Positions 18,627 to 26,116 of a stretch of DNA of 64,000 bases are shown in pieces. The DNA comes from DASQHY01 sp035602605 (GTDB lineage Bacteria; Acidobacteriota; Terriglobia; Acidiferrales; UBA7541). The number at the start of each line of letters is the position of its first letter. The stretch's first letter is position 1. The stretch spans positions 62,001 through 126,000 of the forward strand of contig DATNLZ010000105.1 of assembly GCA_035602605.1 (NCBI GenBank), read 5' to 3'. The translations under genes were made by a program, and so were the position numbers. Under the pieces are notes generated by a model that saw nothing but the letters and a program-made list of their open reading frames with translations, was not told the DNA's origin and searched no databases.

Positions 18627-18914
18627 ATGAGCATCGAAGATTGGCGCCGACGCATCGATGAGATCGACGCGCAACTGGTGCGCCTGCTGAATGAGCGCTC
18701 ACGCTGTGCGATGGAAATTGGCCAGTTGAAGCGCGCGGCCAATCTGCCGCTGTATCAACCGGAGCGTGAACGCGAAGTGCTGGAAAACGCCGAAAAGGTA
18801 AATCCTGGTCCTTTGCCGAACACCGCGATCCGGAGACTATTCGAGCGGATCCTTGACGAAGCGCGCTCGGTAGAACGCACGGCGATGCATCCCGGTAGCG
18901 AGTCGGAGAAGTAA
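18627..18914 (+). CDS. Chorismate mutase, AroQ type
   Basis: A stand-alone 95-residue all-helical chorismate mutase that converts chorismate to prephenate. The family pattern is visible: WRRRIDEIDAQLVRLLNERSRCAMEIGQLKR, then PLYQPERERE and the third helix RRLFERILDEARSVE, supplying the active-site Arg, Lys and Glu residues. The ATG at 18627 was chosen because the family starts here (MSIEDW); a GTG at 18612 inside the trpA stop would add five residues. It sits between trpA and the DAHP synthase gene, linking the common pathway to the tyrosine/phenylalanine branch. Confidence 0.93.
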   Translation: MSIEDWRRRIDEIDAQLVRLLNERSRCAMEIGQLKRAANLPLYQPEREREVLENAEKVNPGPLPNTAIRRLFERILDEARSVERTAMHPGSESEK

Positions 18915-18994
18915 AACGATACTCTTCGGCTGGGCAGAAGCGCGTAAGGTGTTTGCGAGGCAGAAACTCAGTTGATAGGTTCAGGGAGAAATGC

Positions 18995-20014
18995 ATGGTT
19001 GTGGTGATGCAGGAAGGTGCCAGCGATCCGCAGATTCAGCATGTGCTCGACCGCCTCGTGGAAATGGGATTTGACGTACATCGGTCGACGGGCGCGACTC
19101 ACACGGTACTCGGGGCTGTCGGCGACCGCACCGATTTTGACCCGCGCGATATTGAGTTGCTCGAAGGCGTGCGTGAGGTGGTGCGCATCACGCAGCCTTA
19201 TAAGCTGGCGAGCCGCCATTTTCGTCCCGAAGGCACGATTGTGGACGTAGGTAAAGGCGTGCGCATTGGCGGCACCGAAGTGATCGTCGCCGCCGGGCCA
19301 TGCGCCGTCGAATCCGCAGATCAAATCAACCAGGTCGCCGAGAGCGTCTCTCGTTTCGGCGCGAAGATCCTTCGCGGTGGGGCTTTCAAACCTCGTTCAT
19401 CGCCGTATACCTTTCAAGGCCTCGGCGAACAGGGACTCAAGCTGCTGCGTGAGGCTGCCGACAAGCACGGACTTCTGGTAGTGAGCGAGGTGATGGACCC
19501 GTCGCAGGTTCAGATGATGCTGCCCTACGTAGACATGCTTCAGGTTGGCGCGCGGAATATGCAAAATTATCATTTGTTACGCGCTCTTGGCGAAGTGAAG
19601 AAGCCGGTGTTGCTGAAGCGCGGCATGTCTGCGACCATTGAAGAATTGCTGCTGAGCGCCGAGTACATCCTGTCTGGCGGCAATTACAACGTTGTTTTAT
19701 GCGAGCGCGGTATTCGCACGTTCGAAACCTACACCCGCAATACGCTGGATATCGCCGCGATTCCGGTCATCAAGAAATATTCGCATCTCCCAATTCTCGC
19801 TGATCCTTCGCACGGCACCGGACGGCGCGACAAAGTGCCGCCCATGGCCCGCGCGGCGGTTGCTGCTGGTGCCGACGGCCTGCTCATCGAAGTGCATAGC
19901 GATCCCGAGCATGCTCTTTCCGACGGCGCGCAATCGCTTTACGCTGCGCAGTTCGCGGAACTCATGAAGCAACTGCGGGTCATCGCGCCCGCCGTTGGCC
20001 GGCACATAGGTTAG
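18995..20014 (+). CDS. aroF: 3-deoxy-7-phosphoheptulonate (DAHP) synthase, type I-beta
   Basis: Catalyses the first step of the shikimate pathway (PEP + erythrose 4-phosphate). The 339-residue protein has an N-terminal ferredoxin-like regulatory domain (about 1-70) followed by the barrel with VAAGPCAVES, LRGGAFKPRSSPYTFQG, LQVGARNMQN, LLKRGM and LADPSHGTGRRDKV. This is the Thermotoga/Bacillus-like I-beta layout, often feedback-sensitive through the N-terminal domain. The ATG at 18995 is preceded by AGGGAGA (18983-18989). Its location after the mutase gene and before tyrA suggests co-regulation. Confidence 0.94.
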   Translation: MVVVMQEGASDPQIQHVLDRLVEMGFDVHRSTGATHTVLGAVGDRTDFDPRDIELLEGVREVVRITQPYKLASRHFRPEGTIVDVGKGVRIGGTEVIVAAGPCAVESADQINQVAESVSRFGAKILRGGAFKPRSSPYTFQGLGEQGLKLLREAADKHGLLVVSEVMDPSQVQMMLPYVDMLQVGARNMQNYHLLRALGEVKKPVLLKRGMSATIEELLLSAEYILSGGNYNVVLCERGIRTFETYTRNTLDIAAIPVIKKYSHLPILADPSHGTGRRDKVPPMARAAVAAGADGLLIEVHSDPEHALSDGAQSLYAAQFAELMKQLRVIAPAVGRHIG

Positions 20015-20044
20015 CCGCGGCACCGCTGGCACTTCGCGGAATCC

Positions 20045-20926
20045 ATGACGACTGCTCCTCTCATCCCTTTTCGGCGTGCGGCTATCCTCGGTACGGGACT
20101 CATTGGCGGCTCGTTCGGTCTCGCGTTGCGTCGAAACTCTCCAGAGATGCACGTTGTCGGCTGGGATAAGGAACCAAATGCGGCGCGCCAGGCGCTGGCG
20201 CTCGGCGCGATCAAGGAAGTGTCGGTAGCTGCGGAAGCGGCCATCGCAGGAGCAGACCTGGTTTACATCGCGCTCCCGATTGGCATCGCCCTTGATCGGC
20301 TTCCGGCGATCGCGCAGGCCGCGGCCCCCGGGGCTCTGGTAACTGACGCGTGCAGCACGAAAGTGCGTATCTGCAGCACAGCCTCGGAAACGTTCCGCGG
20401 AGGTGCGCTATTCCTGGGTGGCCATCCGATGGCCGGCAAAGAATTGTCGGGAATCGCGCAGGCCAACGCGGAACTGTTCCACGGCGCCCGCTACGCGCTC
20501 ATCGGCGACGATGAAGATCCGGCGAGAGATGCGCGATTGGGGGCGTTCGCAGAGTTGGTGCGCGGCTTTGGCGCCCATCCTGTTTGGCTCGACGCGGAAA
20601 CGCATGATTGGGCGGTGGCGATCGTTTCGCATCTGCCGCAGCTAGTATCGGTAGCCTTGGCGCGAGTTGTCCGCGAAGAGACTGACGAAACAGGCTTGCC
20701 CGTTTCGCTCGCCGGATCGGGCTTGAAGGATGCCTTGCGCCTCGCCGGAAGCCCCTATTCCATGTGGCGGGATATTGCCTTTACCAATACCGATAATATC
20801 TCGCGCGCTCTTGACCGTCTCTCCCGAGCTATCGAGGACCTGCAAAGGCGACTTACCAGCCGCGAGCTTGAGGCCGAGTTCGATACCGCCAACGAACTCT
20901 ACAAAATACTCCGCAACATGCAGTAA
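20045..20926 (+). CDS. tyrA: Prephenate dehydrogenase
   Basis: TyrA oxidatively decarboxylates prephenate (or arogenate) to the tyrosine precursor. The 293-residue protein begins with a Rossmann motif AILGTGLIGGSFGLALRR, then LVYIALPIG, LVTDACSTK, FLGGHPMAGKE (conserved His), and helical C-terminal dimerisation segments with HDWAVAIVSHLPQLVSVAL and GSGLKDALRLAGSPYSMW. The ATG is 30 bp after the DAHP synthase stop. No prephenate dehydratase gene is found in the window, so the phenylalanine branch is encoded elsewhere. Confidence 0.94.
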   Translation: MTTAPLIPFRRAAILGTGLIGGSFGLALRRNSPEMHVVGWDKEPNAARQALALGAIKEVSVAAEAAIAGADLVYIALPIGIALDRLPAIAQAAAPGALVTDACSTKVRICSTASETFRGGALFLGGHPMAGKELSGIAQANAELFHGARYALIGDDEDPARDARLGAFAELVRGFGAHPVWLDAETHDWAVAIVSHLPQLVSVALARVVREETDETGLPVSLAGSGLKDALRLAGSPYSMWRDIAFTNTDNISRALDRLSRAIEDLQRRLTSRELEAEFDTANELYKILRNMQ

Positions 20927-20978
20927 ACTGCGCTCGGAAATAGGCTGCGATTCTAAGAAGAGTTCTTGGAGTGCGGGT

Positions 20979-21674
20979 ATGGACAAGCGTGTGGCCAATG
21001 CCGACCTGGCAATCGAAAAGCTTCGTGATGGCGCGACGATTTTGATGGGTGGGTTCGGGTTGTGCGGCATTCCAGAAAATTTAATTGCGGCGGTGCGCCG
21101 CAAGGGCACGAAAAATCTTACCATCGTTTCGAATAATGCGGGAATAGACGGGGCCGGCATCGGACTGCTGCTGGAAACCAAGCAGATCAAGAAAATGATC
21201 TCGACCTACGTTGGCGAGAATAAAACGTTTGAGCGCATGGTTCTGAGCGGGGAGCTCGAAATCGAGCTAAATCCCCAGGGTACCCTGGCGGAGCGGCTGC
21301 GCGCCGGAGGTGCGGGTATTCCGGCCTTCTACACCCCGACGGGCTACGGAACAATGGTTGCTGAAGGAAAAGAAACGCGCGAATTCAATGGTCGCAATTG
21401 CGTTCTGGAGAAAGGGCTGCGCGGTGATTTCGCGTTTGTGAAAGCGTGGCAGGGCGACCGCTGGGGAAACTTGATTTACCGGAAGACTGCGCGAAATTTT
21501 AATCCGATGATGGCTACCGCGGCAGATTACGTGATCGCGGAAGTGGAAGAGATCGTCGAGTTAGGCCGCCTCGACCCTAACAGTATTCACACTCCGGGAA
21601 TTTTTGTGGATGCCCTTTTTCAGGGTGCGCACTACGAGAAACGCATAGAAAAGCGCACCGTTCGCAAAGCTTGA
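20979..21674 (+). CDS. scoA: 3-oxoacid CoA-transferase subunit A
   Basis: A 231-residue class I CoA-transferase alpha subunit (ScoA/AtoD/PcaI group) that moves CoA between succinyl-CoA or acetyl-CoA and 3-oxoacids. Motifs: GATILMGGFGLCGIPENLI near the N-terminus, LTIVSNNAGIDGAG, YVGENKTFE, ELNPQGTLAERLRAGGAGIPAFYTPTGYGT and HTPGIFVDA. The ATG at 20979 was chosen because the family begins MDKR..A..A; the frame is open further upstream but overlaps tyrA. Subunit B follows with only 74 bp between stop and start. Confidence 0.94.
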   Translation: MDKRVANADLAIEKLRDGATILMGGFGLCGIPENLIAAVRRKGTKNLTIVSNNAGIDGAGIGLLLETKQIKKMISTYVGENKTFERMVLSGELEIELNPQGTLAERLRAGGAGIPAFYTPTGYGTMVAEGKETREFNGRNCVLEKGLRGDFAFVKAWQGDRWGNLIYRKTARNFNPMMATAADYVIAEVEEIVELGRLDPNSIHTPGIFVDALFQGAHYEKRIEKRTVRKA

Positions 21675-21748
21675 AGGAACGATTCAGTGAGTCAGAAAAA
21701 CGCCGGAACGCAAGATCGGAAAACGTAGGGCCGGATGCGGAGATAAAC

Positions 21749-22417
21749 ATGGCGCAAGCGGAAGCTGATAAACGCGAATTGATAGCCAGGAGGGTGGCCC
21801 AGGAATTGCGCGACGGGTTTTACGTCAATCTTGGCATTGGCACACCCACTCTTGTGGCCAATTACATTCCGCCAGGCATAGAAGTTGTTTTACAGTCGGA
21901 AAACGGAATGCTCGGCGTTGGACCGTATCCCCTCGAAGGAGAAGTAGATCCCGATTTAATCAATGCCGGAAAGGAAACCATCACGGAACTCTCCGGGTCC
22001 TGTTATTTTTCGAGCGCTGATTCCTTTGGAATGATTCGCGGTGGGCACGTGGACTTGACCGTGCTGGGCGCGCTCGAAGTGGACGAAAAAGGAAATCTCG
22101 CCAACTGGGCGATCCCCGGAAAAATGTTAAAGGGGATGGGCGGTGCTATGGATCTTGTAGCCGGGGCAAAGCGCGTCATCATCGCCATGGAGCACGCTAC
22201 CAAGGATGGAAAACCAAAAGTTCTTAAGCAGTGTTCCTTGCCTCTAACCGGCGTGGAAGTTGTGGACCTGATCGTGACGGAGTTAGCGGTAATCGAAGTG
22301 ACTCCGGAGGGCTTGGTGCTGCGCGAGGTGGCCGTCGGAACCACTGCCGGCGATGTGCAGAAGCTCACTGAGCCGCGGCTCAGAATCGCGGACGACCTTA
22401 AGACCATCGTTCTTTGA
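21749..22417 (+). CDS. scoB: 3-oxoacid CoA-transferase subunit B
   Basis: A 222-residue beta subunit of the same transferase. The catalytic glutamate lies in VLQSENGMLGVGPYP, following YVNLGIGTPTLVANYIP; other family segments are GHVDLTVLGALEVDEKGNLANWAIPGKMLKGMGGAMDLV and the C-terminal VTPEGLVLREVA. The ATG at 21749 gives a normal length; a TTG at 21671 overlapping the scoA stop is in frame but would add 26 non-conserved residues. With ScoA it probably activates acetoacetate or a related 3-oxoacid. Confidence 0.94.
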   Translation: MAQAEADKRELIARRVAQELRDGFYVNLGIGTPTLVANYIPPGIEVVLQSENGMLGVGPYPLEGEVDPDLINAGKETITELSGSCYFSSADSFGMIRGGHVDLTVLGALEVDEKGNLANWAIPGKMLKGMGGAMDLVAGAKRVIIAMEHATKDGKPKVLKQCSLPLTGVEVVDLIVTELAVIEVTPEGLVLREVAVGTTAGDVQKLTEPRLRIADDLKTIVL

Positions 22418-22493
22418 CAGACTGCTACTGCAGGCTTTAGCGGGGTACTTTTGCCGCACAAACGTCAGGCGGTGCCGTGTTGGCTGATCCGAT

Positions 22494-22844
22494 GTGCGCT
22501 ATTATTTTGAAGGTCATTCACCCGAGGTGGAGCGCGTGGAGCCGCATTCGATTGTTGTGGTGAGCCTGCACAACCCCAAGGAAAAAGTCTGGGGAGAGTT
22601 AATCGCAATCCATCCCGCGGGCATTACGGTGCGCGCGATTGACCTCAATTCTTTTGACGACTTCATTCGCCAGGTACTGCATCCCGATGGTGATCGGGTT
22701 GGCCTGGCCACGCTGTTTTTTCCAATGACCCGCGTCGAACGCGTTGCCCTTGATGAACCCTCCGGCTCAATTCCTTCGCTTGCAGAATTGTTCGAGCGCA
22801 AAGTTGGCCGCACGCTTCCCGAGTATCTGGCCCTGTTTGCCTGA
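22494..22844 (+). CDS. Hypothetical protein
   Basis: A 116-residue protein I cannot assign to a family. It contains SIVVVSLHNPKEKVWGELIAIHPAGITVRAIDLNSFDDFIRQV, which reads like a small beta-barrel (the KVWGELIAIHPAGITVRAIDL strands are similar in texture to PilZ or SH3-like barrels), and ends in a short helix with PSLAELFERKVGRTLPEYL. The start is a GTG at 22494; another GTG a few codons later could also serve. It is 20 bp upstream of the pgsA-like gene on the same strand, so the two are probably co-transcribed. Confidence 0.65.
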   Translation: MRYYFEGHSPEVERVEPHSIVVVSLHNPKEKVWGELIAIHPAGITVRAIDLNSFDDFIRQVLHPDGDRVGLATLFFPMTRVERVALDEPSGSIPSLAELFERKVGRTLPEYLALFA

Positions 22845-22864
22845 TTACTGTACGATGCTGACGC

Positions 22865-23440
22865 ATGGCTCCTCGCGTCTGGACGGTTCCCAACCAGATC
22901 ACGTTTCTTCGCCTTGGTTTTATTCCGCTCTTTATTATTTTGATTGATTACGAGCGTTATGGCTGGGCGCTTGCAGTGCTGATCGTTGCCGGTCTTACCG
23001 ACGGTATTGATGGTTTACTGGCGCGGTGGCTCAATCAGAAATCTCCTCTCGGCGCGATTCTCGATCCCATCGCCGATAAGCTGCTTCTTTCTTCTTCATT
23101 TTTTATTCTGGCGCTCAAGGGGAAAATTCATTGGTGGCTGACGATCCTGGTTCTTAGTCGCGACCTGCTACTTCTAATCACCGCGGCGGTGATCATTCTC
23201 GTCGCCGGTTATCGACCTTTTCCCCCAAGCGTCTACGGCAAATGGACAACTACCGTTCAGATTTTTCTCGTTTTTGGAGTGGCACTCGCCGCGACCGTGC
23301 AACAGCCGTGGTTGGCTCAAGTAAACAGAACGCTGACAATCATCGTTGCGGCACTGACGGTTTTTTCCGGTTTTCACTACGGGGTCATCAACGCACGCCG
23401 ACTCAGCAGTTCACCAGCGGGCCACTCCAGCGACAGCTAA
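22865..23440 (+). CDS. pgsA: CDP-alcohol phosphatidyltransferase (PgsA-like)
   Basis: A 191-residue integral membrane enzyme with the CDP-alcohol phosphotransferase motif at residues ~53-80, read as DGIDGLLARW followed by SPLGAILDPIADK, matching DGx2ARx(8)Gx(3)Dx(3)D. The N-terminus WTVPNQITFLRLGFIPLF is typical of phosphatidylglycerophosphate synthase. About five membrane helices follow. The most likely reaction is CDP-diacylglycerol + glycerol 3-phosphate to PGP; cardiolipin synthase-type or other CDP-alcohol substrates cannot be excluded from sequence alone. Confidence 0.88.
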   Translation: MAPRVWTVPNQITFLRLGFIPLFIILIDYERYGWALAVLIVAGLTDGIDGLLARWLNQKSPLGAILDPIADKLLLSSSFFILALKGKIHWWLTILVLSRDLLLLITAAVIILVAGYRPFPPSVYGKWTTTVQIFLVFGVALAATVQQPWLAQVNRTLTIIVAALTVFSGFHYGVINARRLSSSPAGHSSDS

Positions 23441-23692
23441 CCAATCGGACCGGCGACTGAGCCATCGTCGCCACCACCAACCCCATCATCCCAGGTAATC
23501 GCCACTGGTTACCTTCAGTCCCAGTAGTACGCGGCGGGAGGCGATCGTGATTCCGAGCGCAGACGCGACGCGTTACGGGGTTGTGGTGGGCTTCCGAGCG
23601 ACGCGGTTGCCTCTTGTGCGCGGAGCGTAAGTCGCGTCGCATACTCGAGGAATCCCTCTTCGATGGACCGGCCAGCGTACGGCGCAGCTTTT

Positions 23693-24607
23693 CTACAATG
23701 TCGGCACACTTCGAAAATAATTTATGAGCATAAACGCAAAGCTTGCGACCAGCACAATTCCGGCAATCCACCCGAAAATATAGGCGCGCTTGCGCTCAAC
23801 CGCGTTGAGTGGCTCGCGATCCGCAAACACGCGTCCAAGTAGAAACCCGGAAGCCAATCCGCCGAAATGCGCGTAATTGTCCACGCCGCGCACAACAAGT
23901 CCAAATATGAAGATGGAAAGCACCCAGACCATCAACTGCCTGCGAAATGTGGCCATGTATGCCCCGCCGCGGCGGTTGGTAATGGCCAGAAGCAGTCCAA
24001 CCAGACCCATGATCGACCCAGAAGCCCCTACGCTGAAATGCCCGCTAAGGGCACTTACAAAAAACCCGATCGCACCAGTAGCTACATAAAGAAAAAGATA
24101 TCGTGCCGACCCGTAAACTTTTTCTACCGGCGGCCCAATGTCCATGAGCACCCAAGAATTCATGGCGATGTGAATCAGGCTGCCATGTAAAAATATAGCG
24201 GTTACCAGCCGCCACCACTGGTCCTGCATGTACAGAAGCGGAAGTGGCTGGCTTTCTCCGAGGCGGGCCAGCACTTGACCGTCGATCCCGCCAAACAAAT
24301 TGAGGGAGTTGGCGCCGCGCATGGTAACGATCAAGCTCACACCGAAGAGCAGAATATTAGTAATGAAAATGATCGTGGTGGCGGAAGTCTCGCCGGGGAG
24401 AATTCCAGCAAAAGATTTGCTTGCCGCCGCCAAGGAAAAGGTCAGGCTCGCGCCGCATTCGTGGCACCGCGTCGCGGTCGTGCCCACGAGCGTGTTGCAC
24501 GACGGACAAAGACGCGGCCGCGGGCCCTGCCGATCAGACCGGAACATCGCGCGCAGCCGGTTACGTAGCTGATCGACTTTTTTTTGCCAACGATAGGGAC
24601 GTGGCAC
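23693..24607 (-). CDS. Rhomboid intramembrane serine protease with N-terminal zinc ribbon
   Basis: A 304-residue rhomboid-family protease. The catalytic dyad is S197 (GASGSIMGL) and H247 (NYAHFGGLASG), with the conserved H/N helix HIAMN near 146-150 and WWRLVTAIFLHG before it. Six or seven membrane segments are evident. The cytoplasmic N-terminus carries a CxxC...CxxC zinc ribbon (CPSC at 34-37, CHEC at 48-51). The start is a GTG at 24607. Substrates are unknown. It is transcribed toward the pgsA-like gene and is convergent with it across a 252-bp gap that shows no gene. Confidence 0.9.
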   Translation of the reverse strand: MPRPYRWQKKVDQLRNRLRAMFRSDRQGPRPRLCPSCNTLVGTTATRCHECGASLTFSLAAASKSFAGILPGETSATTIIFITNILLFGVSLIVTMRGANSLNLFGGIDGQVLARLGESQPLPLLYMQDQWWRLVTAIFLHGSLIHIAMNSWVLMDIGPPVEKVYGSARYLFLYVATGAIGFFVSALSGHFSVGASGSIMGLVGLLLAITNRRGGAYMATFRRQLMVWVLSIFIFGLVVRGVDNYAHFGGLASGFLLGRVFADREPLNAVERKRAYIFGWIAGIVLVASFAFMLINYFRSVPTL

Positions 24608-24693
24608 TGCATCTCCTTGCGGGCACGTAGCCGGGTTCCTATAATACCGGAATTGCCGAACGGGAGTGGCATGCCCCGCACAAAAGGAGCGCT

Positions 24694-24894
24694 ATGTCGA
24701 CATTTGAAGACGTGGGACGAAAGATTGACGACGAGATGCAAAAGCTGCGAGCTTACTGGAAGGAAAAAGTTGGCCCGAACACCGAGCGCCAGGCCGCCGC
24801 AGCTTTGCGAAAAGTTTCGCAGCGGCTGGCGAGAGCAGCTGAAGAATTAGAAGCTCGGATCGCCGCGAACGAAAAGTCAAAGACAGGCACTTGA
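24694..24894 (+). CDS. Small helical hypothetical protein
   Basis: A 66-residue charged protein that appears entirely helical (DVGRKIDDEMQKLRAYWKEK and SQRLARAAEELEARIAANEK), with no signal peptide or membrane segment. AAAGGAG at 24683-24689 gives it a good ribosome binding site. Its TGA overlaps a possible TTG start of the downstream rlpA-like frame (TTGA at 24891-24894), suggesting coupling. No family recognised. Confidence 0.72.
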   Translation: MSTFEDVGRKIDDEMQKLRAYWKEKVGPNTERQAAAALRKVSQRLARAAEELEARIAANEKSKTGT

Positions 24895-24926
24895 CGTTGG
24901 TCGGGCGCCCGGATCTTTCCGCCAGC

Positions 24927-25754
24927 ATGTTTCACGTGAAACAGTTCTTCGGTACTCGGCGGATTGCTTCCTTCACGGTCAGCGTTTTTTGTTTTATGGT
25001 GGCGTCCGGATGCGCTGGGCGGGGGCCCGTCGTCGATCGCCACCCGCCAGCGGGCGACGAATCTACCCCAGGGGAACGCACCAACTCGCCCTCCGGAGGA
25101 TCTCGCACAGCGTCTCGGCCGGGATCGCGGCCGGTCGCACCGCACCGGAACCTGTCGCCAAGGGTCGACACCAGCGGCTATGTGGAGGAGGGGCAGGCTT
25201 CATGGTATGGCGTGCCATTTCACGGAAGACGCGCGGCCAACGGCGAAATTTACGATATGAATAAATTGACCGCGGCGCATCGCACGCTGCCCTTCGAAAC
25301 CATCGTGCGGGTGACGAACCTCATCAACGGCCTTTCAACGGATGTGCGCATCACCGACCGCGGACCATTCGTTGATAATCGAATTATCGATTTGTCGCGG
25401 GCTGCGGCCGACGCAATCGACATGGTGCGAGCGGGCGTTGAGCAGGTGCGCCTTAAAGTTATGTCCGGGGAAAATCCAACCAAGGGTTACTTTACCGTGC
25501 AGGTCGGGGCCTTCCACGATCGCGAGCGGGCGGGGCGTCTGCGCGATCGCCTGTTGCTAAATTATTCGCCGGTTTTTATTGAGAAAAATTCGACGCCGGT
25601 GGGAACATTCTACCGTGTGCATGTGGGGAAAATTTCCGGCGAAGATGCTACATACCAGTTTGCAGAGAACTTACGGAGGAGCGAAGAAGGGATCGTGCCC
25701 CTTGTGGTGCGCCTCGATGAGAACTTAGCTGAGGAGAAGCTCGATGAGCGATGA
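24927..25754 (+). CDS. rlpA: RlpA-family lipoprotein with SPOR domain
   Basis: A 275-residue lipoprotein. The start MFHVKQFFGTRR leads into a hydrophobic stretch and a lipobox (VASGC, Cys about residue 30). After a proline/arginine-rich linker comes the double-psi barrel of RlpA (GQASWYGVPFHGRRAANGE, with HRTLPF, VRITDRGPF and DLSRAAADAI), then a C-terminal SPOR domain (FTVQVGAFHDRERAGRLRDR). RlpA proteins act on peptidoglycan denuded of stem peptides at division sites; SPOR recruits them to the septum. The first codons coincide with a parS palindrome. An in-frame TTG at 24891 would add 12 residues before the signal peptide. Confidence 0.92.
   Translation: MFHVKQFFGTRRIASFTVSVFCFMVASGCAGRGPVVDRHPPAGDESTPGERTNSPSGGSRTASRPGSRPVAPHRNLSPRVDTSGYVEEGQASWYGVPFHGRRAANGEIYDMNKLTAAHRTLPFETIVRVTNLINGLSTDVRITDRGPFVDNRIIDLSRAAADAIDMVRAGVEQVRLKVMSGENPTKGYFTVQVGAFHDRERAGRLRDRLLLNYSPVFIEKNSTPVGTFYRVHVGKISGEDATYQFAENLRRSEEGIVPLVVRLDENLAEEKLDER
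24928..24943. promoter_or_regulatory. parS-like ParB-binding site
   Basis: The sequence TGTTTCACGTGAAACA is a perfect 16-bp palindrome identical to the bacterial chromosomal parS consensus (TGTTNCACGTGAAACA). It lies inside the first codons of the rlpA-like gene and encodes MFHVKQ there. In other bacteria such sites cluster around the replication origin and load ParB for chromosome segregation. No second copy is visible in this window, and parA/parB genes are not here. Confidence 0.85.
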
Positions 25755-26088
25755 TTGCCTGTTTTGCAAAATCGGCAAGAAGGAGATCGCCGCCAAGATC
25801 GTTTACGAAGATGCCGACATCTTCGCGTTTGAAGACATCCACCCGCAGGCGCCCACGCACGTGCTCATTTGCCCGCGAAAACACTTTGCGGCACTCGATG
25901 ATGCCACTGCGGCGGACGGGCCGTTGTTGGGTCGACTGCAATTGGTAGCGGCACGGCTGGCGCGCGATGGAAATATCACTACTGGTTACCGCACCATATT
26001 TAACAACGGTCACGGAGCGGGGCAAAGCGTCTTTCATTTGCACCTACATCTTCTCGGCGGCCGCCCTCTGCGCTGGCCGCCGGGATAA
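25744..26088 (+). CDS. HIT-family protein
   Basis: A 114-residue histidine-triad nucleotide-binding protein of the HINT/PKCI type. The triad is QSVFHLHLHLLGGR (HxHxH) near the C-terminus, preceded by CLFCKIGKKEIAAKIVYEDADIFAFEDI and VLICPRKHFAAL. These enzymes hydrolyse adenosine phosphoramidates and similar nucleotides. The ATG at 25744 overlaps the end of the rlpA-like gene by 11 bp, so the two are translationally linked. It ends 28 bp from the convergent cyclase gene. Confidence 0.94.
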   Translation: MSDDCLFCKIGKKEIAAKIVYEDADIFAFEDIHPQAPTHVLICPRKHFAALDDATAADGPLLGRLQLVAARLARDGNITTGYRTIFNNGHGAGQSVFHLHLHLLGGRPLRWPPG

Positions 26089-26116
26089 AGTAAAAGAGTA
26101 TCGGGATTCCTGACAG

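Noticed and set aside
23441..23692. Possible gene in the gap between the pgsA-like and rhomboid genes
   Set aside because: The available frames are Arg-rich and lack a start with a ribosome binding site; the gap is treated as noncoding.
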